Part shown: piece after piece, positions 1 through 6,038 of the stretch | Layout: each line of letters starts with the position of its first letter | How positions within the stretch are numbered: the first letter of the stretch is position 1 | NCBI GenBank assembly: GCA_004524385.1 | Contig: SDNM01000027.1 | Span: 1 to 10,479, forward strand | Source of the DNA: Promethearchaeota archaeon | GTDB lineage: Archaea; Asgardarchaeota; Lokiarchaeia; Sigyniarchaeales; SOKP01 | Reading direction: 5' to 3' | DNA: 10,479 nucleotides | The notes under the pieces: model-generated | The model's input: the letters and a program-made list of their open reading frames with translations, nothing else | The model's database searches: none | What the model was told of the DNA's origin: nothing | Program-made: the position numbers and the translations under genes

Positions 1-631
1 AAGATATTATATACTCTTTTTTTTTAAATATCCATTTTGGAACTTTTATTTGATTTTGCACCTTATTACCTGGAATCAAGCCTTTCATAACAAAAGCTTC
101 ATGCAAACTAATTGAAGTTATTATCAGATTTAATCCTTTTTCATTTCCTGATGAATTAGGAGAATCTCTTTCCCATTTCTCCCGAATAGTAACCTCATTG
201 AATAAATTCTTTATTAATTTCTTGACATATTCAACATAATTTGCCTCCTCAATCCCATTAAAACTAATATAGATATCACTACCATTTTCACTAAGATGAC
301 CATCTCCAAGTAAAATTCCAATAAATTCTGCCAAATTATTACTTTCTTCAAGGATTAATTTTTCCTGTAAGCTTTTGCCTACCATGATTTTATGTGGAAT
401 GTCATTTACATTGAAAAATTTATTTAAATTTTTTAAACCTATTAATTCCTTCAATTTATTAAAATCTTCTACACTAAATGTCAAACCATGATAAAGAGCA
501 TTTTTAAAACAATATCCGATTTTTTTATTAATATCTCTAATAGAAAAACCTCTTTTTTTTAATAATTTTTGAATAATCTCTAAAATACTTTTCTTAATCT
601 TAATTCGGTTATCAGGAGGTTTATAACTCAT
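1..631 (-). CDS. LAGLIDADG homing endonuclease, 3' part beyond window
   Basis: The frame is open from an ATG at 631 to the left edge (210 codons) with no stop, so the gene is partial. Residues 101-112 read AEFIGILLGDGH, a typical first LAGLIDADG helix, followed by a beta-strand-like stretch (YISFNG) and EEANYVEYVKKLIKNLF, usual for archaeal intein-type or free-standing homing endonucleases. Residues 197-202 (VPKWIF), then KKEYI, are what normally precede the second motif (RGLFDTDG-like), expected just left of position 1. Residues 10-75 are Lys/Ile-rich and look like an N-terminal helical DNA-binding part. It starts with its own Met and has no intein splice motifs, so it appears free-standing. 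A GTGAT sequence a few bases upstream may be the ribosome binding site. It would make a double-strand break at a homing site. It follows an ERCC4 fragment on the same strand. Confidence 0.85.
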   Translation of the reverse strand, partial: MSYKPPDNRIKIKKSILEIIQKLLKKRGFSIRDINKKIGYCFKNALYHGLTFSVEDFNKLKELIGLKNLNKFFNVNDIPHKIMVGKSLQEKLILEESNNLAEFIGILLGDGHLSENGSDIYISFNGIEEANYVEYVKKLIKNLFNEVTIREKWERDSPNSSGNEKGLNLIITSISLHEAFVMKGLIPGNKVQNQIKVPKWIFKKKEYIIS

Positions 632-704
632 ATGAATCACATAAAATAGATATTTTTAATATATAAATGTTAAATCTCTTCTGATTTTTCATTCATAATT
701 TAAA

Positions 705-845
705 TTAAAAATCTTCTATAACAACGATATTAGCAATATCAAGTTGTTTTGACTCATATTGAATTATATCCTTTTTTTGGTCAAATAAATCTTTCAATTT
801 ATGTTCTCGATTGTCAATTATTATATGAAGCAACTTATTACTCAT
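705..845 (-). pseudogene. N-terminal fragment of an ERCC4 (XPF/Hef/Mus81-type) nuclease
   Basis: A 46-codon frame (ATG at 845, TAA at 705-707) encodes a peptide starting MSNKLLHIIIDNREHK and ending with KQLDIANIVVIEDF. This follows the start of the ERCC4 nuclease fold: a hydrophobic strand, the D-N-R-E motif (residues 11-14; usually D-S/N-R-E), a helix, then K-x-L-D-[IV]-[GA]-[ND] and a strand. In archaeal Hef/XPF nucleases the next residues are the catalytic ERK motif, but here translation stops. The visible part therefore lacks the catalytic core and cannot be an active nuclease. The next gene on this strand, 73 nt on, is a homing endonuclease, so the remaining exon could lie left of the window if the gene is interrupted by an intervening sequence. 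Alternatives are a decayed remnant or a small real protein. Confidence 0.5.
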
Positions 846-903
846 AATTTCATCAAGTGATTATTATTTATATTAGAACAATATATTTACGCTTTAAAAG
901 TTT

Positions 904-919
904 AAAAAGGAAAAAAAAA
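904..919 (-). terminator. U-tract terminator after the hydrolase gene
   Basis: On the minus strand this reads as a run of nine T, then CC, then five T, about 60 nt past the stop of the membrane hydrolase gene. Archaeal transcription commonly ends at such tracts without a hairpin. The rest of 846-976 holds no gene. Confidence 0.5.
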
Positions 920-976
920 GAATAATTGCAAAATTTAGTGTTCATAAGACGATTTAATCTTAATTTCTAACCTCAA

Positions 977-1522
977 TTAATCTTCTGAAATGATAATTTC
1001 CGAATCTTTCTCTATTGAATAAATAATTGCTTTTGGATTTGTTCTAAGATAATCTGCTATATCTTTAAAGCTATATAATTTATTTCTTATTACAATGAAT
1101 AATAGACACACAATCCCAATTATTTCTGTTGTTTGTACAAGTGGTTTGGTAAGGAAATCATGTATCCAATAGGGTAAAGGATTCTCAATGTACTGGAAGT
1201 CATATGATATAAAAGGATAAAAAAGCGGAATATTTGGTAAATCTAATAATAAATGAAAAAGCATACCGATTAAAAAAGGAAACGATACTGATTTATTCCC
1301 TTTAGTTACCAAAAATAATATAACAAAACAGAGAAAAACAACGAATAAAGAATGAAAATACCCCCTACCATTGACCAACCTTAAAAACATTAAAGTTTTA
1401 TCTACAATATCAGGAAATAGAGACCCAATGATTAATGCTAATCGATTTACTCTATATTTTTTTTTAATATAAGGGATCTCAAAAGTTATTAAAGGTATTG
1501 CTATATGGAACAGGGGAAAAAT
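977..1522 (-). CDS. YdjM/DUF457-like membrane-bound metal-dependent hydrolase, probable ATT start
   Basis: The usual-start reading begins at an internal ATG (1390) and gives 137 residues, but the frame is open and homologous-looking for 44 more codons upstream. The added part contains FPLFHIAIP (His6) and GSLFPDIVD (Pro37-Asp38), motifs that belong to this family; the rest adds GRGYFHS (His57) and HLLLD (His90, Asp94). Between the in-frame stop (1529-1531) and His6 there is no ATG, GTG or TTG. The codon in the right place is ATT at 1520-1522, six bases after a strong ribosome binding site GGAGTGA. With it the protein is 181 aa with three to four membrane segments. It starts one base past the stop of the S8 protease gene, so the two are co-transcribed and probably translationally coupled. 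The substrate is unknown; the family name comes from the conserved His/Asp residues. Confidence 0.75.
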   Translation of the reverse strand: MFPLFHIAIPLITFEIPYIKKKYRVNRLALIIGSLFPDIVDKTLMFLRLVNGRGYFHSLFVVFLCFVILFLVTKGNKSVSFPFLIGMLFHLLLDLPNIPLFYPFISYDFQYIENPLPYWIHDFLTKPLVQTTEIIGIVCLLFIVIRNKLYSFKDIADYLRTNPKAIIYSIEKDSEIIISED

Positions 1523-1523
1523 T

Positions 1524-2885
1524 TTAAATCACTCCAAAAATTCTTAGGAAAAATTTTATGATTAAATCAAAATAATAGATTAAGTAAAATAATATTATAA
1601 AAAATATAAAGTATTCAATTGAAATTCCTAAAGCTTTAAGCATCATGTGATTATAAGACACTAATTTTTTCTCTTTTTTAATAGGTTTAACTTCTTTTTC
1701 TTTAACTTTTTTAACGGTACTTGTTTTGAAAATATCCGAGATTAGTATAGTTCCCGAACCTTGAGATATATTTTGATATCCTAAGGTTATAGATGCCTTT
1801 TTGATTATCGCAAAAATGTTTCGATATGACATCTTAGGATTAGATTCCTTAATTAAGGCTATTAACCCAGCACATATTGCTGCAGATACGCTCGTGCCTG
1901 ATAATTTTGCACGAAGTCCTTCTGATAATGGGATTTCTATTTTAGAACCAGGTAAACAAAAGTCAGGCTTTATTCTTTCGTCTAGTGTTGGACCTCGTCC
2001 ACTAAAATAAGATATTTTTTTATCTTTTGTATAAGAACCAATCGTAAAGACTTTTTCTGCTGCTGAGGGACTTCCAATTGTATATGATTCTGGACCAAAA
2101 TTACCAGCCGGACATACTATTATAAATCCTTTATCGACTAATAAATTGCAGTATAAAGAAAGAGAATCGTTTCCATCCGAAGGATGTAAAGTTGTAAAAG
2201 GTATTAAGAGAATATCGACCTTGACATTGTCTTGAACAATATTATCAAAAACACCCAGAATATCAGAGAAGAAATATTGTTCTTTGGAATTTGAAATGTC
2301 AAAATCAATTATTTTAGCATCTGGAGCAATACCTATAATGTTTTTATTTTCGTCTTGAAATTGATTCACAATTATATTTGCCATCAAGGTTCCATGTGTT
2401 ATTTTTTCCTTTTTATTATGCTCAATTAAAGAATAATGATTTATTTTTACACCCTTAAATGAATCATATACTTGATTTATGCCATTATCAATAATTCCAA
2501 TTAAAATATTTTTACCCAAATAAGGCTTTTTGGAACGACGATAATTATTTAACCCTATATCTTCAATAACATGAAGCATTGATAGGTATAATTTTTGATC
2601 TTCCTCAATTCTTTTTATTAAATTGTTATTTTGTATGGTTTGAATTTGATCTCTCGTTAAATTTAAAGAAATAGATGGAATTAAATCGAATTGCTTTAAA
2701 ATTACTAAATTTTTATTTTTAAGTATAAATTCATCTCGTTTCGAGATATCCTTAAAAGATATAATTATACGGAATTTTTCAGCTTTTAAAGATTTATCAT
2801 CAGCGTTAAAATTCTCTAAGATTTGATTTTTTACCTGATTTTCAAGCTTTTTTAGAAAAAGGGGATAAATCTTTTCTGAACTCAT
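1524..2885 (-). CDS. Subtilisin-like (S8) serine protease with inhibitor-like prodomain and C-terminal membrane anchor
   Basis: This 453-residue protein carries a complete subtilase triad: Asp133 in IGIIDNGI, His164 in THGTLMA, Ser332 in SGTSVSAA, plus the oxyanion Asn262 in PAGNFGPE. Residues about 37-100 resemble an I9-type prodomain (strands around FRIIISF and IPSISLNL, then a helix), which normally folds and inhibits the enzyme until cleaved. After the catalytic domain (about 124-385) comes a Lys/Glu-rich linker (391-407), then hydrophobic segments at about 422-440 and 441-453. No N-terminal signal peptide is visible, so the protein may be tail-anchored. Start ATG at 2885 has no clear ribosome binding site, and a TATA-like box lies 26-36 bases upstream, suggesting a leaderless or nearly leaderless message. 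It is the first gene of a pair with the membrane hydrolase. Confidence 0.9.
   Translation of the reverse strand: MSSEKIYPLFLKKLENQVKNQILENFNADDKSLKAEKFRIIISFKDISKRDEFILKNKNLVILKQFDLIPSISLNLTRDQIQTIQNNNLIKRIEEDQKLYLSMLHVIEDIGLNNYRRSKKPYLGKNILIGIIDNGINQVYDSFKGVKINHYSLIEHNKKEKITHGTLMANIIVNQFQDENKNIIGIAPDAKIIDFDISNSKEQYFFSDILGVFDNIVQDNVKVDILLIPFTTLHPSDGNDSLSLYCNLLVDKGFIIVCPAGNFGPESYTIGSPSAAEKVFTIGSYTKDKKISYFSGRGPTLDERIKPDFCLPGSKIEIPLSEGLRAKLSGTSVSAAICAGLIALIKESNPKMSYRNIFAIIKKASITLGYQNISQGSGTILISDIFKTSTVKKVKEKEVKPIKKEKKLVSYNHMMLKALGISIEYFIFFIILFYLIYYFDLIIKFFLRIFGVI
1529..1535 (-). promoter_or_regulatory. Ribosome binding site for an ATT start
   Basis: GGAGTGA on the minus strand lies inside the last codons of the protease gene and ends six bases before ATT (1520-1522). 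It is complementary to the archaeal 16S 3' end and is the main reason for placing the hydrolase start there. CTG at 1511-1513 is the only other non-standard candidate, but its spacing is poorer and it would leave only one residue before the conserved His. Confidence 0.65.
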
Positions 2886-2910
2886 TTTTAGATAGTAGAA
2901 ATCTCTTATG

Positions 2911-2921
2911 TATATTTTAAA
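2911..2921 (-). promoter_or_regulatory. TATA-like box of the protease-hydrolase unit
   Basis: The minus strand reads TTTAAAATATA, ending 25 bases before the protease ATG at 2885. At archaeal TATA-to-start distances, transcription would begin at or very near the ATG. Confidence 0.45.
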
Positions 2922-2931
2922 TATTATTCAT
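2917..2931. repeat. 15-nt direct repeat, copy 1 (divergent promoter region)
   Basis: TTAAATATTATTCAT, identical to 2950-2964. This copy overlaps the TATA-like box and presumed BRE of the protease promoter. Confidence 0.7.
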
Positions 2932-2949
2932 AAAAATTTGTTGTCTTAA

Positions 2950-2964
2950 TTAAATATTATTCAT
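2950..2964. repeat. 15-nt direct repeat, copy 2 (divergent promoter region)
   Basis: TTAAATATTATTCAT, exactly 33 bases (about three helical turns) from copy 1 and in the same orientation. It lies just upstream of the AT-rich promoter-like stretch (about 2979-2991) of the gene starting at 3014. Confidence 0.7.
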
Positions 2965-3013
2965 TAGATTTAATATTGTAATTAAAAATAAAATTCAACG
3001 AGAGATCAAATTC

Positions 3014-4117
3014 ATGCCCACATTTGGCCATATCTTCTATGGATTAAGTCTTCTCATCCCGATTTTGTATTTTACAAAAAATGAGGATGGTTTCAACTAT
3101 AAAGTTGCTTTTATTTTTCTTGCGAATAATATCTTTGGACCAGATATCGTACATCTTCTTTTTATAATACCAACTCACAGTATTATCGGTTTTGCGATTT
3201 TAGCCATCCCTTTATCATTGGTCTATTCCTATTCTTCAAGATTCTCTCTAATAAGTTCGGAAAAAAAGTTCTTTCCTTTAAAATTTGTTGATGAGGGAAT
3301 TAGAGAAGTAAACTGGAAAAATTCTTACTGTATTACTGTAGCTGGAGGGATTTCCCATTTTTTTATTGATCAATTTTATCATTTTGAAAAGAAAATGTAC
3401 CTATGGCCTGGAATAAGTATTCATCATGATGAGATGCTTGCATGGGGAGGAGCTGCTTATCATACAGTAACACCCTTAATAATTATTGGTGAGATCATTG
3501 TGGTAGCAACTATATTGTTGTCTTTATTCTATTTTAGGAAAGGAAGCAAAGAAACATTCATAGTATTAGTTTTAGTAACTTTAATATCAATTGCTCTAAT
3601 GATTTTTATCTCAACTGATGTATACGGTGGTGAACGAGAATTTGGTGTAATTGTTCATTGTGTTGTATATGTCTTAATCCCCCTTTTCCTGCTGATGTAT
3701 GCTGCTCGAGATGTACGAGATAATCCGAATGAAACCCCTGAAGAACAAAAAATTAATAGAAAAACTCTCTTGAATATCGTTGCCATTATTTCCATATTGA
3801 TTGCGCTATTTTTTATGGTATATTCATATTTTGCCATAAGATATGCTGATATTATTGCTTTTAGGTTTGGTGAAAACCCAACACAGAGCACTAGTGAAAT
3901 CGCAACTTCAGTTGTTATTATTGGTTACATTTTACTCATTGTTTCAATAATGTTGCTAATAGGTTCAATAGGTTTATTCTTTAAAATTAACATATGTCGC
4001 TATATTGTAATTGCAATTTGTTGCGAACTTCTCATTTTTGGATTTCCAGTCGCTATAGCTCTGTTCTTGTGTGAGAAAGATATAAAAGTATTATTTGGTA
4101 AGGAATCAGAAGATTAA
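3014..4117 (+). CDS. Polytopic membrane protein related to YdjM-like metal-dependent hydrolases
   Basis: This 367-residue protein has about nine to ten predicted membrane segments (about 5-20, 31-50, 55-73, 105-119, 151-174, 181-200, 211-230, 252-274, 297-323, 328-352). The N-terminal half shows the pattern of YdjM/DUF457-type hydrolases: MPTFGHI (His6), FGPDIVH (Pro43-Asp44), PTHSIIG (His55-Ser56), GGISHFFIDQ (His115, Asp119), then HHDE (137-140) and AAYH (His150). These would cluster as a metal site at the membrane. The C-terminal half (about 180-355) is extra membrane helices with no motif I recognise, making it about twice the length of the hydrolase at 977-1522. It is transcribed divergently from the protease. 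A weak GAGATC lies about 6 bases before the ATG. The substrate is unknown. Confidence 0.6.
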   Translation: MPTFGHIFYGLSLLIPILYFTKNEDGFNYKVAFIFLANNIFGPDIVHLLFIIPTHSIIGFAILAIPLSLVYSYSSRFSLISSEKKFFPLKFVDEGIREVNWKNSYCITVAGGISHFFIDQFYHFEKKMYLWPGISIHHDEMLAWGGAAYHTVTPLIIIGEIIVVATILLSLFYFRKGSKETFIVLVLVTLISIALMIFISTDVYGGEREFGVIVHCVVYVLIPLFLLMYAARDVRDNPNETPEEQKINRKTLLNIVAIISILIALFFMVYSYFAIRYADIIAFRFGENPTQSTSEIATSVVIIGYILLIVSIMLLIGSIGLFFKINICRYIVIAICCELLIFGFPVAIALFLCEKDIKVLFGKESED

Positions 4118-4124
4118 TTTTAAA

Positions 4125-4138
4125 TTTTATTTTTTTTC
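4125..4138 (+). terminator. U-tract terminator between convergent genes
   Basis: TTTT followed by a run of eight T starts within 15 bases of the stop at 4117. The 43-base gap separates this gene from the convergent ADTH synthase gene. No hairpin is evident. Confidence 0.5.
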
Positions 4139-4160
4139 TATTTATTTTTCTATTGTTTAA

Positions 4161-4973
4161 TTAATCAAACTTGAATTCTTTTAATACTTCCTCAACCGTA
4201 TAATTATCATGGATTATCTTTGCGATGGCTTTAACTAATTGAGTTGGATCATCTGCTTGAAACACATTTCTTCCAAAAGCTACTCCTGCACTGCCTGCTT
4301 GAATTGAGTCATAAACCATTTGAAGTAATTCTGGAATTGTATCCATTTTTGGACCTCCAGCAATTATTACTGGAATATCTACTCCCTTCACAATATATTT
4401 AAAACTTTCTATATCCCCCGTATAATTGGTTTTCACGATATCCGCACCCAACTCAGCTCCTACTCTTACTGCAATATTAACTACTTCGGGATCATTTTCA
4501 TTTGATATTTTACTCCCTCGCGGATACATCATAGCTATCAATGGTACACCCCATTTTCTTGATGATTCTACAACCTTGTGAGCGTCTTGAAGCATTTCAG
4601 GTTCCTCATCAGCACCAATATTAATATGAATTGAAACTCCATCAGCACCCAACTTTAAAGCTCTTTCTACTGAACATACGAGGACTTTCCTATTAGGCAG
4701 CGGAGATAATGATGTAGAGCCTGAGAGGTGTATTATCAATCCGACATCTTTACCGCTTTGGCGATGTCCTGCACCCACCATTCCAGAATGCATTAATACT
4801 GCGCTTGCTCCGCCTATTGCAACCTTATCTACCATTCCAGCCATATTCTCTAAGCCCTTAATCGTTCCGAGCGTTAAACCATGATCCATTGGAATGATAA
4901 TCGTTCTTCTTGTTTCTCGATTTATAATCCTTTCCATCCGTATGTTCTTACCAATATTAGGAATAAAAAGCAC
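4161..4973 (-). CDS. aroA': 2-amino-3,7-dideoxy-D-threo-hept-6-ulosonate synthase (class I aldolase, DhnA family)
   Basis: Condenses aspartate semialdehyde with 6-deoxy-5-ketofructose 1-phosphate, the first step of the archaeal route to dehydroquinate and aromatic amino acids; cytosolic. The 270-residue TIM barrel shows PMDHG (28-32), GKDVGLIIHLSG (74-85), ADGVSIHINIG (110-120), LIAMMYPRG (145-153, proposed catalytic Tyr150), IVKTNYTGD (Lys181 as the Schiff-base lysine), PVIIAGGPK (201-209) and GVAFGRNVFQ (230-239). This pattern matches the methanogen enzyme MJ0400 as I recall it, better than archaeal fructose-bisphosphate aldolases. The given start is GTG at 4973. However, GAAGGTG around it is a good ribosome binding site for ATT at 4962-4964, six bases on, which would give MPNIGKNIRMERI and 267 residues. 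Alternative: fructose-bisphosphate aldolase, less likely. Confidence 0.88.
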   Translation of the reverse strand: MLFIPNIGKNIRMERIINRETRRTIIIPMDHGLTLGTIKGLENMAGMVDKVAIGGASAVLMHSGMVGAGHRQSGKDVGLIIHLSGSTSLSPLPNRKVLVCSVERALKLGADGVSIHINIGADEEPEMLQDAHKVVESSRKWGVPLIAMMYPRGSKISNENDPEVVNIAVRVGAELGADIVKTNYTGDIESFKYIVKGVDIPVIIAGGPKMDTIPELLQMVYDSIQAGSAGVAFGRNVFQADDPTQLVKAIAKIIHDNYTVEEVLKEFKFD

Positions 4974-5067
4974 CTTCTTTATTAATTTTTGATGTAAATA
5001 ATATTAGTTTTTCATTATTAATGTTAAGTATAATTTAAAATTTTATTTAAAATGATGTTATATCAAT

Positions 5068-5112
5068 CTACCAAGGTCTTCTAATTAATATCAATCTAAG
5101 TAATTTTACTTT
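5068..5112 (-). pseudogene. Degraded copy of the nadB 3' end
   Basis: On the minus strand the frame ending at TAG (5068-5070) reads KVKLLRLILIRRPW. The intact nadB ends KAKIARNSYIRRPW before its stop: 8 of 14 residues are identical and the stop is in the same place; at DNA level about 30 of 45 bases match, with the last 12 coding bases identical. A TAA precedes the first Lys codon, so only this tail is left. It has the same orientation as nadB and lies on the far side of the toxin-antitoxin module. A chance match cannot be excluded because much of the similarity is in one 14-base block. Confidence 0.45.
5069..5082. repeat. 14-nt direct repeat flanking vapBC, distal copy
   Basis: TACCAAGGTCTTCT, identical to 6040-6053. 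It forms the end of the nadB-like remnant and bounds the toxin-antitoxin module on its promoter side. Confidence 0.65.
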
Positions 5113-5229
5113 TTAAGAATCTATATTATAATGTATTAGCACCCATCTTGATTTTTAAATATTTTAAATTTCAAGGGATATCAGTTTAATATCATTACCA
5201 AATGGGATAAATATTAATATTAGAGTTTC

Positions 5230-5260
5230 TTATAAGTTTTTGAATAAGATTATGTGGATC
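5230..5260 (+). promoter_or_regulatory. Promoter and ribosome binding site of the toxin-antitoxin module
   Basis: TTATAAG at 5230-5236 is a TATA-like box about 30 bases before the antitoxin ATG. GTGGATC at 5254-5260 resembles an archaeal ribosome binding site four bases before the ATG, so any leader would be very short. The rest of 4974-5264 holds the nadB-like remnant and otherwise AT-rich DNA, including whatever promoter serves ADTH synthase. Confidence 0.4.
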
Positions 5261-5264
5261 TATT

Positions 5265-5489
5265 ATGGTTCAAAAAAGTGATACGAAGCAATACTGGTTT
5301 AATGAAAAGGATTTAATAAAACCTATTGATTGGGAATATATAAAATCTCTTCCAGAAGCCATTCAAGATGCTTTAGAGTTATATATGCGAGGAGATATAT
5401 CAATTGGAAAAGCTTCTGAAATTGCTCGTATTCCATACCGCGAAATAGACTCCATTCGGGCGAAAGCGAAAATTCCCTATCATATTTAA
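5265..5489 (+). CDS. UPF0175-family antitoxin (VapB-like)
   Basis: A 74-residue protein whose C-terminal half, ALELYMRGDISIGKASEI (36-53) then ARIPYREIDSIRAKAKIP (54-71), follows the UPF0175 pattern: a short helix, Y-x-x-G-x-I-S-x-G-K-A-x-E-[IL]-A, then a recognition-like helix and a closing I-P. The N-terminal 30 residues are polar with no motif I recognise. UPF0175 genes typically sit directly before DUF3368 PIN-domain toxins, as here with a 9-base gap. It would neutralise the toxin and repress its own promoter through the helix-turn-helix. Sequence and context agree well. Confidence 0.8.
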   Translation: MVQKSDTKQYWFNEKDLIKPIDWEYIKSLPEAIQDALELYMRGDISIGKASEIARIPYREIDSIRAKAKIPYHI

Positions 5490-5498
5490 GTTGATTAT

Positions 5499-6032
5499 AT
5501 GCTAGTGATTTCTGATACATCTCCTATAATTTTTTTTGCTAAAATTGAGAAATTAACTTTATTAAAAGATTTATACTCAAAAATTTTTATTCCTAATGCA
5601 GTATGGGAAGAATTAATTTATCCCCTTTCAAAGTCAGATGCTGAAATTCCATCAGATATTAAATATGAAATTAAAGCAAAAGAAGAAGGATGGTTAATTG
5701 TTGAAGATCCTAAATCAGAGGAATATCATGAGATTGCCTTAAATCTCACTAAAAATTTAGGACGTGGGGAAGCTTACGCAATAGCTTTATGCATGGAATT
5801 AAAAGCTGATATGCTCCTGATAAATGATAAAAAAGCAAGAACAATAGCAGAATCAAAAGGAATCAAAACAAAATGGAGCACAGAAATTCTACTAGAAGCA
5901 CTTGAAAAAGGATTCTTAAAAAATTACCAAGAGTTTGATGATATATTTAATAAAATGCTTGATATAGGTTTTTGGATTGAAAAAACAAAATATAATGAAT
6001 TTTTGAAAAAAGCTAAAGAATTAAAAGAATAG
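5499..6032 (+). CDS. DUF3368 PIN-domain ribonuclease toxin (VapC-like)
   Basis: The 177-residue protein opens with MLVISDTSPIIFFAKI, the signature of DUF3368 PIN proteins, with Asp6 as the first metal-binding acid. Others visible are Glu38 in VWEEL, Glu91 in LGRGEAYAIAL and Asp110 in LLINDKKAR, giving a complete PIN acidic set, so the Mg-dependent RNase should be active. PIN toxins of this kind cleave tRNA or rRNA; the target is not predictable here. The C-terminal 45 residues (about 133-177) form a charged helical extension. It follows its antitoxin by 9 bases with GTTGAT as a weak ribosome binding site, and its stop lies 6 bases from the stop of the convergent nadB, with no terminator between. 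Confidence 0.87.
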   Translation: MLVISDTSPIIFFAKIEKLTLLKDLYSKIFIPNAVWEELIYPLSKSDAEIPSDIKYEIKAKEEGWLIVEDPKSEEYHEIALNLTKNLGRGEAYAIALCMELKADMLLINDKKARTIAESKGIKTKWSTEILLEALEKGFLKNYQEFDDIFNKMLDIGFWIEKTKYNEFLKKAKELKE

Positions 6033-6038
6033 ATAATT

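Noticed and set aside
1..631. Intein inside a host protein
   Set aside because: The frame begins with its own ATG at 631 and no N-terminal splicing block with Cys/Ser is visible, so a free-standing endonuclease is favoured.
4161..4973. Archaeal class I fructose-bisphosphate aldolase
   Set aside because: The same superfamily, but GKDVGLIIHLSG, ADGVSIHINIG and AMMYPRG match the ADTH synthase branch better.
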